A stretch of DNA of 64,000 bases from Meghimatium bilineatum (lineage: Eukaryota > Mollusca > Gastropoda > Stylommatophora > Philomycidae), in contig CM067322.1 of assembly GCA_034231615.1 (NCBI GenBank), positions 65,687,349 to 65,751,348 on the forward strand, in the 5' to 3' direction. Under the pieces are notes generated by a model that saw only the letters and a list, made by a program, of their open reading frames with translations, ran no database searches and was not told the DNA's origin. A program made the translations under genes and the position numbers. Within the stretch, counting starts at the first letter, position 1. Every line of letters starts with the position of its first letter. Positions 10,895 through 22,864 of the stretch are shown piece after piece.

Positions 10895-11106
10895 CTGTGA
10901 CCTGCCATTTGTCATAAGAGGCAACTAAGGAGATTTTGGGGATGGGATTAGCTGTCCTATCCCAAAAGAGACCCAAAACCCATGTTCAAGTTCAATGTCT
11001 TGTCACAAGGCATAATTATTGTAGCCAGGCTGTAAACCATGACAAAACTCATTCTGTTCTCTGGGCTACATTCTGCCAAGTAGCAGATGTTTTTGAGAGT
11101 AAATAG
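10895..11106 (+). mobile_element. SINE-1 copy (old)
   Basis: Diverged but collinear with SINE-1: ATAAGAGGCAACTAAGGAG, GGGATTAGCTGTCCTATCCC, GCTGTAAACCATGACA, CATTCTGTTCTCTGGGCTAC, ending near TTTTTGAGAGTAAATAG. Confidence 0.7.
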
Positions 11107-11264
11107 AAAAGAGGCAGCTCCATTTTTCCACAGCATGAAGTGAGATGTCCTTATTATTTTTATCTACAATCCTTTTAGCACATACAAATAAATCATCATA
11201 ACTGACAGTCAACACACTGCACAGACGTTTATACATATGTACGATTGCCCATGCCAGCACATCA

Positions 11265-11865
11265 TGATGTTTCGATCCCCAGGAATTAACGATTGTTTAG
11301 CTCCTAATTTCTGTGTGCAAGGGGGGTGTTTTATCAAGAATGTAATTTCATGCACAGAAGACTTGCAAGATATGTAATGCAGTGAGGAAACATCTTCTCA
11401 GACAGGGTTTTGAGATTTTTCTACCTTTCCATAACATGCAGATTTGAAGTCACAAGTTTCAGTTCCCTTTCCAAGCATCCTTTGCTGTAAGATGTTTCCA
11501 CAGCAACCCAGCTCTGGACCATGGCCACCGGATTGGTGGGGTATCCAGCTATGCATTTCTGCCATCTAAGGAGACTCTTATTATGCAGAGTTAACATATT
11601 TGTCTGACTCTTGGCTCTCCCAGGAAATTGTCATTGTCCTTCATAGAGTTGCTTTTCACCAAACCCATATGCCACTTGTTCATAGCCAGGGCACCATGTA
11701 ATTGTAAATGGGAAAATTCTCTGGTAATTGTACAGATGAAATTTTGTGGAGTTTTCACAAGAGGAAAGTATCAGTATATTGGCATGTCATCTACTGAGAG
11801 TTTAGAGTTGCATAATAATTGGTCTGATTAGGCCAGTAGTGATACCTTCAGACCTGCAAGCGAAC
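11265..11865 (+). repeat. Rep-H: unclassified dispersed repeat, longest copy
   Basis: Shares ordered blocks with 23100-23420, 40690-41380, 48035-48440 and 16620-16725. Block 1: GATCCCCAGGAATT...TTAGCTC...TGTGCA. Block 2: CAGCTATGCATTTC.CATC with an AACATATTTGTCTGA continuation. Block 3: GGCATGTCATCTACTGAG..TTGCATA..GGTCT. No coding frame or terminal repeats recognised. Confidence 0.6.
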
Positions 11866-11869
11866 AGCG

Positions 11870-14035
11870 ATAATGATAGCATTTTCTAGGTGTCTCATTT
11901 AACATTATATAAAAGTTAGCTGAATGTTAATGTACAGTTCATTCTTGTAGTATAATTTCATGTACATATAGTAAACATTAAAAAAACAACAATTTATGTT
12001 GTGTTATAATTTGCTTAAATAAGTCATATGAGAAAATATATTGTTTTAGTTCAACAATACTGAATCTTATGTCTTGTCTCAATTTCTTACTTTTGTTTTG
12101 TTTATTCACCCACTGCCTAACAGATTAGCACAGGATTACTTTAGGCTAAGAGAGTAAACCCCTACAGAAAATCTGGCAGGAGAGACTGGAAAGCATTCAC
12201 TGATGTATTATGTCATCTTTAGACATCTACTGCAGTTCTGCTAGTTTCCAAGTGTATTGGCATTGTCTTTCCCTTGGAACGAATCAACAGAACCGTAAGG
12301 GGGTTAGTGCAAATGGACAAGGCACTTTTTCCATTAAAACTTCCTAGATAAGCAGTCGTGTAAAACACAATGACTGTTCCTGCAATTTACATTGGCCTGC
12401 TTCATGACTGTCTGTAAAGATGCAAAAGGCCATTACATCACTGAATGTTATCTTATATATTTGATTAGCAGTTTTTTTTATTACTCATTTTATTTGCTCA
12501 AAGTCAAGATGTCCAGTAAGCAGATCTATCAACTCATTAAGTCTAAGAAGCCTTTTATCAGATCTGCTCTATTCCTGGAAAACAAGAATTCAAATGTATC
12601 TCAATTCTGTTTAACTTCTCTTGTATGAAATTCTGTATTTACCAGGAATGAATTCTCAAAGCATAAATATTGTTCCAACGTGGTTTCCATAAATATGCGA
12701 ATATACTGAAATCTTATATGTCATTGTGTGTTTTGTTACTTTTGCTCCAGGACTAGTACACAAAGGTGATATACAGTGGAATCCGTTATAGCAACTTGGT
12801 CCAGACCAACACAATATGTATGTAATAACAGAAATTCGATATGTACAGATAACATAGAATAAGTATAACTGGGGATTTTGAAAAGTGTTGTTATATAGGA
12901 AAATTTGTTACAATATAATGCGCTATGGAGGGAATCCATTGTGCATGAATTAAAACAAACTCCTAGAGTACTTTCAAACTAAGAAGTTACATAAAATCTA
13001 TTCAAGAACGTGGTATTCTACATGCATTTTGACCGTTGTAATGACCATTTGATGATTATTAGTTCTGTCAAATAGTTGTGCTGAAGGTGTTATTAATGTA
13101 GACAGGTTATTTTCATCGATGTTGGTACATGGCAGGAGAACAGTAATTTGACTTTTAGGAAACATTTTTCTCTCCATTTATTTGTAGAAATTTTGCACAA
13201 TGTTAATCACTTATTTCGTAAGAAACATGACATGTACCTCAATAATTACTACTAAACATGCAAAACGGTCTCGTCATAAACTCCATATATTTGATCATGT
13301 GACCTAAATTTTCAACGGAAACCCAGCTGAATTTTTTTTTTGTATTTTGAGTATTCATTCTTGCTAAGTGCCAAAAACTACCCACATATTCCATAATACT
13401 CATAGTTAGGATTTGTATTTTACATTCTAGATTTTGTTACTTAATTTCATGTTCATTTTCCTGATACAGAATGTTTTTTGTTTAGTAAGTTCAGTTTGGT
13501 CACATTTAAAAAATGTTTATTTTGATTGCTTCTATTTCCTTGTCAAAATCTGCATTGGGATGGATATATGTCATCTGTAAATTAGTGAACAAAAAATTCA
13601 TACATGTTCAACATAAGAGCAAAATATCCATTTCACTTTTTGTTTGTTGCAGTTTATCTACTTCTCCTGTATTTGTTCTTCGATAACCAACACAAAATTT
13701 TATGTGATTTCCACCGGGGTGTGTGACATGTCATGTAGGCCTAGCACATCTGATTTCAACATGTCTAATTCAGGTGAGCTTCCTATCTGTTGTTAGGCAA
13801 TGAGTGGTTGTCAGCTCTACGCCATAATTATTTATCACTCACCGTACAGGACAAAGCTTGTCTCTGGGGGATAGTTTTTAGAGGAGATGGTAAGCAGGGA
13901 TTTAGTCAACTACATCTATCTCATGTGAGGTGTTCCATTGTCAGTTACCTTGTTTCGTATAATTAGACGGTCCATTGCCTCCTGTGTCATTGGGTATTGA
14001 CCCGTATCTTGACTAAAAGCCTGGTTCCTGTATAG
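11870..14035. other. Intergenic, little recognised apart from the TA MITE
   Basis: Between the convergent genes. Apart from the MITE at 12774-12941 I found no coding frame, splice-bounded exon or repeat with a second copy in the window. Confidence 0.4.
12774..12941 (+). mobile_element. TA-flanked MITE (Tc1-mariner/pogo-like), copy 1
   Basis: Starts CAGTGGAATCCGTTATAGCA after TA and ends GGAGGGAATCCATTG before TG. The ends are imperfect inverted repeats. A reverse-oriented copy lies at 17560-17730, sharing ACTTGGTCC, TATGTATGTAATAA and GGGGATTTTGAAAA. The ends and TA context fit pogo/Tigger-type elements; no transposase is present. Confidence 0.65.
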
Positions 14036-14039
14036 GAGA

Positions 14040-14205
14040 ACCTGCCGAAGATGGATGTGTCGGGCCATTGGCGCAAATAAAACGGTGACACAATGCATTC
14101 CCATTCTCTGGACTACATCCTGCTGGAAATCTAATAGGACCATGGTCCTACTATAAGAGAGATCCAGCGGGAGTTTGAGAATGAATGCTGAAGAAGAAGA
14201 AGTAT
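14040..14205 (+). mobile_element. SINE-2 copy (best preserved)
   Basis: CTGCCGAAGATGGATGTGTC, CCATTGGCGCAAATAAAACG, GACACAATGCATTCCCATTC, TCTGGACTACATCCTGCTGG, CCTACTATAAGAGAGATCC, GAGTTTGAGAATGAATGCTG and a clean GAAGAAGAAGAAG tail. Best copy from which to define the family. Confidence 0.88.
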
Positions 14206-14819
14206 AGGAGAAAGCTCTATAGTAAAGTTAAACTAAGGTTAGTTTGCCTTCTTATCTAAAGTTTCGTTCACCAACATCGTGAACACCTCGTCCAAGTTTG
14301 AGCTTGTACACATATTTTTCTCTGGGATGATACTACCAGCTAATGGAAGATAGCTGAAAGTTTGTTCTCGTGCATGAACATTGCTTTTGTTATGGTTTCA
14401 ATTTTACTACTTATTCTTGTATATTGTGTGCCATTTAGCTCTGTGCTTCCTTCACATAAACTAAATAGCCTTACTTCTCTGGAGATTTGTTCACTGTTCT
14501 TGCCTTCATTTCAGACATAACAACCCGGCAGATCAAGTGTTATCTTATACTGTGTTGAGACAATTTTGGCTGAGAGGTGATATTCAATTATATTGTTTGT
14601 CTTGTGCAATCACTTTTCATTCAATGTCAGTCTGCACTGCCCGGGCATGATCCATAAAGTGTTAGCCTATTTCTTCACAAGAGCTTTGAAGCAATCTGTT
14701 ACCAGAGTGCACAATGAGGAGATGCTTTTAGGATCATGGTTATGAAATAATCGAGGGTCTGCATGAGAGCAATGCAAAACTCTTCGAACCTATTTGTAGT
14801 TTATAAATTCTGCAGATAT

Positions 14820-15297
14820 CTATTATATAATGCATACATGAGTTCGAGTGCTAGGATGTTATATTGAGCCAATCCTTCTTTATGGAAGTGAAACATGAAC
14901 AGTAAACAAAAGTGCCCAAGATAAGCTGGAGGCCACTGAGATGTGTTTTTTAAGAAGAATGATGAAAATTCCATGGACAGCCAAGAAAACTAATGTAGAA
15001 GTTTTTAGACATGTTGGAGTAAAATGACAAATTATAGCGAAAATTAGAAACAGACAATCAAGAGTTTAGGACGTGATGAGAAAAGTAATACTTGAACATT
15101 TAGTAACCACCAGAAAGATCAAGGGGAGAAGAGATGGAGGAAGACAGAGATACATTTCTGGATTAATTAATTGATGGTCACTGTGGCACAAAAAGAAGTC
15201 ACCAACTGAACTTATTAACAACACAAGAGACAGAGTTATGGAGAAGCATATCACCTATGCTACAACTGGCAGGGCACTTGATTGATTGATCTATTTA
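14820..15297 (+). mobile_element. LINE-E fragment: C-terminal region and 3' end
   Basis: Plus-strand remnants of the RT connection and C-terminus: VLGCYIEPILLYGSET*TVNK, EATEMCFLRRMMKIPWTAKK, then ..TTRKIKGRRDGGRQRYISG and EKHITYATTG. It ends CACTTGATTGATTGAT, the (TTGA)n tail also seen in the second copy at 45405. Broken by stops; 5'-truncated. Confidence 0.75.
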
Positions 15298-16149
15298 CAA
15301 TAGGTAAAAGACACTGCTAGTCTTACAGCAAATTTATGCATCAGTCATCATTTTCAAAATGAAAATTCAGCATTTATTCTATGTCAACAATTTTCTGGTC
15401 AGACATTTATATATTTCTTCATCCTTCTTTCTTGACCCCAATAATAGTATGGGGTCAATACAATATTTGATTTGATTTCAAATTTAAAAAAATTATTGTT
15501 AGCCGTGTACATAACCATCCTTTATGACAGACATCATGAAGGGGACCTATTATTTTTCTCACTCCACAAAGAGCAATACATGTTTGTCTTCATGAAATAA
15601 TTGGTTGATGATCCAGTGGGCTCATGCCCTTTCTCTCATAGAAATCATTGAGATATTTAATTATCAAAATTTGAAAGTTTGTAGAAAAAATTAGCTTGAG
15701 CATGTACCACAGACACTCTATACACAAACATCAGTGAACATAACACATGATTGTTTAACACATTTGTTTAAAAGAACCAAGAGATATACTTCACATATGA
15801 AAATAACAATTTAAGCTGCGTCATGCTTTTGGTCCAGACATGTTTGTGGCAAATGTTTTGAGCAAACAAAGTCAATGAAAGATATAATTAAAAGACATAA
15901 ATTACACAAATATGGGCACCAAGTCTTGGAATTCCTTCTTCTATCGCATTATTACAGTGTCCAAGTATTTCAAGCAATAAACTTTTTTTCAGTTCCATTT
16001 AAACTATTGTCTATCCCCAGATGGATGATGGTAAGAATATCCACACTTGCTGTTAAGCATAGCGGTGGTGACGGAGCTTTAGCTGTCTATCCAAGACCAG
16101 ATGTGTCACTTGAAATGTGTCATGTGTATTTATTTAGTGTTATCTGATG

Positions 16150-16290
16150 TTATCTACACATCTTGTTCTATGTCTTCCTCTGGCCTTGTATCTGGATCGT
16201 CTTATGTTATATGTTCTTAGTAGTTGTTTATGGTTTATTCTCATAAGGTGTCCGAGCCATTTTATTTGTTGTTCCTCAATGTATTCTGTA
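16150..16290 (-). mobile_element. LINE-B fragment: extreme C-terminus
   Basis: Minus-strand translation reads YIEEQQIKWLGHLMRINHK, QLLRTYNIRRSRYKARGRHR, TRCVDNI. Almost collinear with 60890-60950 plus 61126-61200, where the same peptide is split by a LINE-A insertion. Confidence 0.75.
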
Positions 16291-16619
16291 AAAATCTCTC
16301 AAGTTAAAAAAACATTGTAAACTAAAAAATAATGTAGATATATAAATATATTTAAAAAGCTCAAAATGAATGATAGTATGGACTAAATCTATGACTAGAT
16401 ATGTTAAACAGGATAAAGTCATTTGATGTGTGTCTTCACTGCACCATATCCTCTGCTGCTCACTTTGGGTCAGTATAAATATTTCATGTGTCCATTTTAG
16501 TACATCATGGACATATGGAGATAAGCTAAGGGCATATGATTCCTTTGCCCCCATATAAGTCCTTTCCCTCAGATTTTGGAGTTTTGGACCTTTTTCTGGA
16601 TGTCTTATCCTTGTTTGTT

Positions 16620-16725
16620 TTGATCCTCAGAAAAGTCTCACTATATAAGCATATCATGTATGAGGAGTTTGCTATTATATAGTAGTTGGTCTCGTGGGCC
16701 ACTGATGAGACCTTCAAACCTTCCA
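16620..16725 (+). repeat. Rep-H fragment (block 3 only)
   Basis: CATATCATGTATGAGGAG..TAGTAGTTGGTCTCGTGGGCC and TGATGAGACCTTCAAAC match the last block of Rep-H at 11780-11860 and 23330-23400. Confidence 0.45.
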
Positions 16726-17559
16726 CATGCAGGTATCCTACCATTAGTGTCTAGAGTGTTCCATGTACACTTGTACCTCCTCATGTCTCTACCACAAAAA
16801 CCATCTGCCACCAGATGATGCTTTGTTCACAGCATCCATCTTGCAGGTTAAAAATTTCTAAACAGTTGTGTCTCTTTATATGACCAAACAGGTGTAGCTC
16901 AGGAAATCTGCACAAGAACAAATCTTGGAAAGCAAAAGTTATTGTTATGATGCTGACCATATCACCTGTATTATTCTAAAATATAAGTCTAACACTACAT
17001 GTCTTAAATGTCTCAATTAGACGTAACTAACTGTCCTATTCCTTCTTGACCATATACTACATATCTACCATCATCTCAATATGTCTAATTATAATGAAAA
17101 TCATGCATATAACAGATTTATTTTCAAAACTGTTATATTGTTGCCAGCCAGAATTTGTCTCATTCAAATCAATAAGATAGTACAATGTTGATTTTTGTAT
17201 GCTGTATACATCATTACACCAGATTTATCATCAGTATCTGGTTGTAATATACATTCTGATTAAATATTGTTAATATCAATGTGAATTATTTATAAGATTA
17301 AAATAATATCACTCTGAATAACTCTGGTGACATAATAGATCAGAAAAACAACAGTAAAAATATATACCAAAATATGTGATCTGAACTGAGATGGTATAAA
17401 TAAATAGAACAGTATTAGAACTATATAATATCAAAACATGAAGTTAAGTAGTCTTATAGAGCAAAAAATGAGAAATTGGAGAAAAAACAAACTATCCTCT
17501 ATTGTATTATTAAACCATAAAACTGCATAAAACATAAGTCAGACTGCTGTAAAACTTTG

Positions 17560-17730
17560 AGTAGAATCCCTCTATAGAGCATCCTTTTATAACAAATTTC
17601 CCTATATAACAACATTTTTCAAAATCCCCAATTATATTTATTCTTTATTGTGTGTACTGTATGTAGTGAATTCATTATTACATACATATTTTGTCGGCCC
17701 GGACCAAGTTGTTATAATGGGATTCCACTA
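17560..17730 (-). mobile_element. TA-flanked MITE, copy 2
   Basis: Reverse complement of the 12774-12941 element over its full length: TAGTGGAATCCCATTATAAC at one end, GAGGGATTCTAC at the other, with the shared ACTTGGTCCGGG, TGGGGATTTTGAAAAA and TTGTTATATAGGGAAATTTG blocks. It sits inside the foldback relic; the uninterrupted sequence at 43635-43650 shows the empty site. Confidence 0.7.
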
Positions 17731-17822
17731 TATAACAATAGTACTTATATAAAACACAAGGTTGATCAGTTTTACAATGAACGCACAGACTATCAGATTT
17801 TAGGGTATGGAAATGAAAAAAT

Positions 17823-18184
17823 GCCTACGTACCATTCTGAACGTTAAGTGGAGTGACTTTAAATCTAACACTACTATAAGAGAGGAAAGCAAACAAACCT
17901 ATATATCTTCCTTCATTAGACAAAGGCGTTGGACTTACATCAGCCATGTTCTCAGAATGAACAGCCTAAGAATTCCCCAGCAATCACTATATTGGGTGCC
18001 ACCTGGAGTAAGAAGAAGAGGGAGACCTAGAGAAACTCTACGAAGAACCATTAATAGAGAAGGCATGTCAATGAACCTAAACAACACGCTACAATTGAAA
18101 GACCTGGCAACACAAAGACAGAAATGGAAGGCTATGGTTTCTGCCCTATGCGCCGCCTATGGCCCTGGAGGAACATAACATAAC
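17823..18184 (+). mobile_element. LINE-G, 5'-truncated insertion with target-site duplication
   Basis: The C-terminal part of an RTE-like ORF is nearly open: CLRTILNVKWSDFKSNTTIR, FIRQRRWTYISHVLRMNSL, WVPPGVRRRGRPRETLRRTI, ATQRQKWKAMVSALCAAYG. It ends in a short ATAAC tail. The 12-mer AAATGAAAAAAT stands on both sides (17811-17822 and 18185-18196), a convincing target-site duplication. A relatively recent insertion given the intact reading frame. Confidence 0.85.
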
Positions 18185-18966
18185 AAATGAAAAAATACAG
18201 ATAATAGTATACAAACAAGACAGTTCAACCTTAATAAAAATCTTGTAATTACAATAAAAAAATATATAAAGATTTATTTATGTTGCATTAATCTATTGTT
18301 ACAAACAAGAATTCTCTATCCTTATGAGCCTAAATACATAGTACAAAAAATTGATTGGTCCTTGATGATGACAACTAAGACCATAATATGGATCATACCT
18401 GTTTTATAAAAAACAAATAGGCAGTTTCATTTTTCCAAAAAAAGAAGTGAGATGTCTTTAATGAATTCTTATGTTTTTTTATCTTTAAAAAAATATTTTG
18501 TGTGATGACTCTTAAGACATCATATCTCTCTTTTAGTCTTTTGTTAAATGATCTATTGATGCCAATAAATTGGTTTGTTTATTTTCTCAAACTATCAACA
18601 AGATGACAGATCAGCAATTCAAATGATCTAAAAAATTAAATTGCTTCCAGATGCCCAAAAAAATCCCAGGAATGAAAGAGTTAATTTTCAAAAGCAATAT
18701 TTTATAACTAGCTTATTTTTACTTTGAAGTCTTCAGGTTCTTTAACATAGATTTTGGACACCATCTCAAAAATGATCAAATCCCTGTGCCATCACATCAT
18801 AAAGACAAAAGTTCTAGTCTTCTCCTTGTCCCGTAGACAGCCACACAACAGCCTATCTTCTATCCTTTAATAGAGTCCTGGCTGTTAAGGAAACTTCAAG
18901 GCAGATGTTTCAGAACTACAACTATAACATCATAGAATTTTTAAAATTAAGCAAACACAAAACAAT

Positions 18967-19430
18967 TCTTCTTTTATTCACCTGGAATGTTCTTATATTT
19001 GAAGTTTTGTTTCTTCTATAAACTGTACTGCGTTCTGTAACTTGTACAGAGGTCCACAGAGTTTTTCTTCCACTATTTTTTCTCTCTTGGCTAGTGCATT
19101 TGCCTCAGCATTTAATATTCTGGACATTTAAGAAGAATATGCTCTGTCTAATTTGCTTGTCCACATGGCAGTGTTTGCAGTCTTGAACTTTGTTTACATG
19201 TGGCTGCGTAGTTGGTTGAGGTCTGTTCAAAATTTGGTAGTCATCTTGTGTTGGAGCTGACTTTCTAATTGTCTTGATCATCTGTTTCTTTTTTTTAGTA
19301 TGTTATTGGCACATCTTGCTGATCATCAATAGCTCCCTCCTTAGCCAGATGAACCACTTTTTTGTTTTCAGGTATTCCACAATGTGATGGTGTCCACCAC
19401 ACAAACAATGAATGTATGTTTTTAACACCA
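18967..19430 (-). mobile_element. LINE-C copy: end of RNase H to 3' tail
   Basis: Minus-strand copy collinear with 49565-50000 of the full-length element: [24 protein letters not shown] block, EGAIDDQQDVPITY region, KKQMIKTIRKSAPTQDDY, then a CGQAN..EHILLKCPEY cysteine/histidine cluster. It ends CAGGTGAATAAAAGAAGAA, the family's (GAA)n tail. Diverged. Confidence 0.75.
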
Positions 19431-19599
19431 TGCGGAGCACATGGCTTAATGGTTAGAATCATAGTGTCACAAATGTAATTGCTTGTGTTAAAATTATAGT
19501 AAAGAATTAATTTTTTCTTTAAAAATGTAACATGTACATGTAGACATGTGCAGGTATATTAAAAAGCCTCATATTTTTAGTGTTGAAGTTGATTCACTG

Positions 19600-19735
19600 G
19601 ATCTCTCTTGTAGCAGTAAAATAATAGTTATACTAGATTTCCAACAGGAAGTTATTCAGAAAATAGATATGATTTATGTCGTAGTTTTATTTGCGTCATT
19701 GTCCAACACATCTGTCTTCTGCAGAATGTCTCCTT
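19600..19735 (-). mobile_element. SINE-2 copy (degenerate)
   Basis: On the minus strand: CTGCAGAAGACAGATGTGTT, GGACAATGACGCAAATAAAA, TTCCTGTTGGAAATCTAGTA and CTACAAGAGAGATCC, collinear with SINE-2 at 14040. The tail is lost. Confidence 0.6.
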
Positions 19736-20319
19736 TATTTCTGCAGCCTATACAAACTCTGCACACTCCTTAAAAAGAAAACATGCAGCAATGAAATTTT
19801 AAAACAAACCACATCTCAACACAACCAAACATGATTTAACAATCTATAATAAGGGAACGAACAAATAAATAAGTAATTATTAATTGAAGCTACAACATTA
19901 AAAAAAAAGAATTAATGAAATCTATCTATCTATATGTCATTTCTACTTCTTGTACCATTAAGCATCTTGTGAGAAAGTTGGAGTTGTCTGTCATTGGCCA
20001 TGGTCGGTCCGTGTCTAAAAATGTTCTTTGATTGTCTCCACCCATCTACTGCTAGGTCTTCATCGTGCCTTGTAGCCCGATATTATAGTCTTTCTAATTG
20101 AAAGATCATCTCTCAATGAAATAGGCATAATTAATATACTAATTTCTGTGATAAGGCTTATAGAAAACAAATATAAACCAGTTTGGCAAGATTAGCTCTT
20201 ATGCTGTTCTACTTTCTAAAAAATAGGCTAGTTTATCTAAAAAGATTGTTGACAGAGACTAGATTTATGCTGAACAAGAGGTTGGAATTAATGGAATAAA
20301 GTAAATAAATGGTACACCA

Positions 20320-20525
20320 CCAATCTCTGAATGGATACCTCAGGCAAAAAAGCAAGGGGTAGACCAAAAGAAACACTCAGAAGAACAATACTTAGAGAAA
20401 GTAAAACAACCAATATTCATACTATTCAAGAACTGCACAGAATAGCTTTGAACAGACAAAATTGGAGAGATCTGCCCTATGCGCTAACTTCAGCGCAAAA
20501 GGAAAATGAATATAAATGGTAAAGA
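20320..20525 (+). mobile_element. LINE-G fragment: extreme C-terminus
   Basis: Reads GKKARGRPKETLRRTILRES, then HRIALNRQNWRDLPYALTSA, collinear with the GRPRETLRRTI and ATQRQKWKAMVSALCAA blocks of the 17823-18184 copy. No endonuclease or RT here. Confidence 0.65.
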
Positions 20526-20822
20526 AAATTAAGATGATGTTTGCTGAGACAAAGGATTGTTTATATGACTGATAAAGGGCTGAGTGTGTGTGAGTTATTT
20601 TCTAGGGAAATGTGGGTGTTGGTATCACCCTATATTCTTACTTGTTTCTTTGTGCTAAATGTCATGTTCTATATTCTTAAGGGCATGGAATAAGGTGGGG
20701 GAGAGTGGTTTGGACACCTTGCCACCTGACACAATAATTTTATTAAACTCTTGAAATATGAGTTGCCACTAGAAGTGATTCTTAATCGTCTCCATTTTGA
20801 CTAGAAGCCACTTGCAGTGGTT

Positions 20823-21050
20823 TTAACCGTATCCCCTTAGCTGCTGAGGTATTCTAAAGGATATGATGAAAAGCCACCGCCATTTTGTGAAGATCCTCCT
20901 CTTCTTAGCTTCCCAAGGAAAAAATCTGTCTGGAAGCTTATAATAAAGCATCCTGGTGAATTAATTCCCTGGGAAACTAAGAAGATTTCAGTAAAATAGT
21001 GGCAAACCCTTATAGTATCCATAAGGTTACCTCCGCAGCTAAGGGGTTAA
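20823..21050. mobile_element. TTAA-flanked MITE with long inverted repeats (piggyBac-like)
   Basis: The right end reads inward TTAACCCCTTAGCTGCGGAG; the left reads TTAACCGTATCCCCTTAGCT with a 5-6 base insertion after the TTAA. The repeats continue inward for roughly 100 bp with mismatches (AAAGGATA, CCAC, CTTAG.TTCCCA.GGAA on both sides). TTAA at both ends with CCC-starting termini fits piggyBac-type MITEs. No transposase. Confidence 0.6.
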
Positions 21051-21059
21051 GCATGCTTC

Positions 21060-22470
21060 GGTTTAGTGCATTTGACGTTTTACATGTCTCTTGTCAGCAG
21101 TGGTTGAGTGTACATGCCCCCATAAGCCCTGTTGTTAGGCACCTTGTAATCAATAAAAAATGCCAAGTTTTTTATATTTTGGTTACCTGATTAGAGAAAT
21201 CTGGCTAATGATTCAATTTGACTTTCTTTTCCTTAAGTTAATGAAGGCTGTTAATAAGGACAGTGAAGGCTGCATATCGTTGTGATATCGAAATTCACAA
21301 TATCTGTCGACATCTTCAAACCAGCGCAGCGCCATGAAAGTGAATCAGGTTTTATATACTTTTGTTTTATCGTATATTCAATAAAATCATAATGGATTGT
21401 GATTCGGATGATGAATCCTATGAGATAGTTAGTTCTTACACTCGAATATTCAGTAGACCATGCTGTTTTCTATATTTTGAGGCCAAACATGAACTGTTTT
21501 AGAGCAATTCAGTTTTGGACTAAATCTTCAGAGAATAATTTTATGACAAGTTTTATGATAAGGTTTATTCATTTTCCCTAGTGAAATTATGATTTGACAT
21601 TAAAACAACACTAATACTGTAGAATTAGGTTGTTTTTTTCTGTTTTCTTTTTTATAATTTGTTTGTTTTTTCTGTTTGTCTTTACTGCTTTTTAACACAT
21701 TCCGTATCACACACACAAACAAAACTCACACCAATATATGCAGAATTAAATTCTTTATTTATATGTACATATATTATTTAAATATCTGTAACAACAAAAA
21801 AGTTACAATTACGTTTTCAAAAACAGCCACCAACAATAACACAAATTTTCAAAAAATAATCTGGCTGCAGGAGAGAAATTACATAATTGTAAACATAGCA
21901 TGTTAAAGGTTAAATACCATATATAAGCCAAAATTTTGTATTTTTTCTGCTATTGATGTGGGTGGTTCGACTTATATTCAGAAATACATGGTGGTAGTTT
22001 TTCATAAAGCTGCTTGTAAAAATGTTATTTTAATTTGTGGATACTAGGAGTTGATATATATATATAAAAATGTATATATTGTGTAATGTGTTATTTGCAG
22101 AATAACAGAACAATTATGCTCAACTCAGGATCACTTCTGTCAATACTATACTTTATGAGAAAACTATTTGTTAATTATAATTATTATTTCAAGGGAAATA
22201 ATCAACATAATTCAATAAAATAAATATAAATCTGGAAAGTTGAGATGAATAAAACTGGCAACTTTTATTAAGAAGCATGGATATCACCACAGTGTGACAT
22301 TATCTCGGCAAGATAAAAAAACATTGTCTTGTGATGTAATATGCAATACATTGGTGTGTGAAATACAAATATAGGCATAGGCAGCCTAATAAGCTTTATA
22401 AAAATGTTTAAAGGCAATGTGTTTGGTTATAGCTCCTTTTTTTCAGAACTTCAAACTGACAGGGTAAAAT
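21060..22470. other. Intergenic, nothing recognised
   Basis: A+T-rich DNA downstream of the RMDN stop; open frames here are short and low-complexity. Likewise 18245-18960 holds nothing I can name. Confidence 0.4.
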
Positions 22471-22471
22471 A

Positions 22472-22477
22472 TTTATT
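22472..22477 (-). promoter_or_regulatory. Candidate poly(A) signal for RMDN
   Basis: First AATAAA found on the minus strand after the stop, about 330 bases downstream. Position plausible; not otherwise supported. Confidence 0.3.
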
Positions 22478-22804
22478 ATGCACATATATTGTAATATACA
22501 AACCAACATATCCTGTAATTACTAAACCAACCATTAAAATGTTGACATAATTCATAATTAGTTACTTTCAATACTACAGCTTTCATTGTAATAAAGTCAA
22601 CATGACTGCCCATGCATGTGAATACAAATTAATCAGATCTAAATATTTGCAGAACATATTTCTGGAAATGCCCATTTCTCAATACAAGAGCTCCTAACTA
22701 GCTAATATCACAAATTATTTTGCAGCTTGCAATGACTGGCTACCATCACAAAGTTCTTGTAGCTTGCAACAACCATAATGACATCCGAACTCTGGCAGTG
22801 TTAG

Positions 22805-22864
22805 CTATGAGTAGGTATCATACTGTGCCAGCAATGACTGAATTTCATTCTGAGATTTCATGTC
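22805..22864 (-). CDS. RMDN: RMDN exon 9 (terminal)
   Basis: Acceptor ACTTCATTCCCCAG; encodes [19 protein letters not shown] and TAG at 22807-22805. A short C-terminal helix (E-I-x-x-L-L-x-x-Y) is usual for the family. The preceding intron is about 9.7 kb, the longest but one in the gene. Confidence 0.82.
   Translation of the reverse strand, partial: DMKSQNEIQSLLAQYDTYS

Larger units (their letters stand above)
15300..17530. other. Intergenic, only small LINE-B and Rep-H scraps
   Basis: A+T-rich. Contains only the 16150-16290 LINE-B tail and the 16620-16725 Rep-H piece. Confidence 0.4.
17535..18240 (+). mobile_element. Relic of the 43.6-kb foldback arm, interrupted by two insertions
   Basis: Three segments (17541-17556, 17731-17822, 18185-18225) align in order with 43625-43770. 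They carry GACTGCTGTAAAACT, TATAACAATAGTACTTATAT, ACAGACTATCA..TAGGGT and ATGAAAAAATA..CAAGACA. The gaps are filled by a TA-type MITE and a LINE-G piece, so this was an older repeat that served as target twice. Only one arm is visible. Confidence 0.65.
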
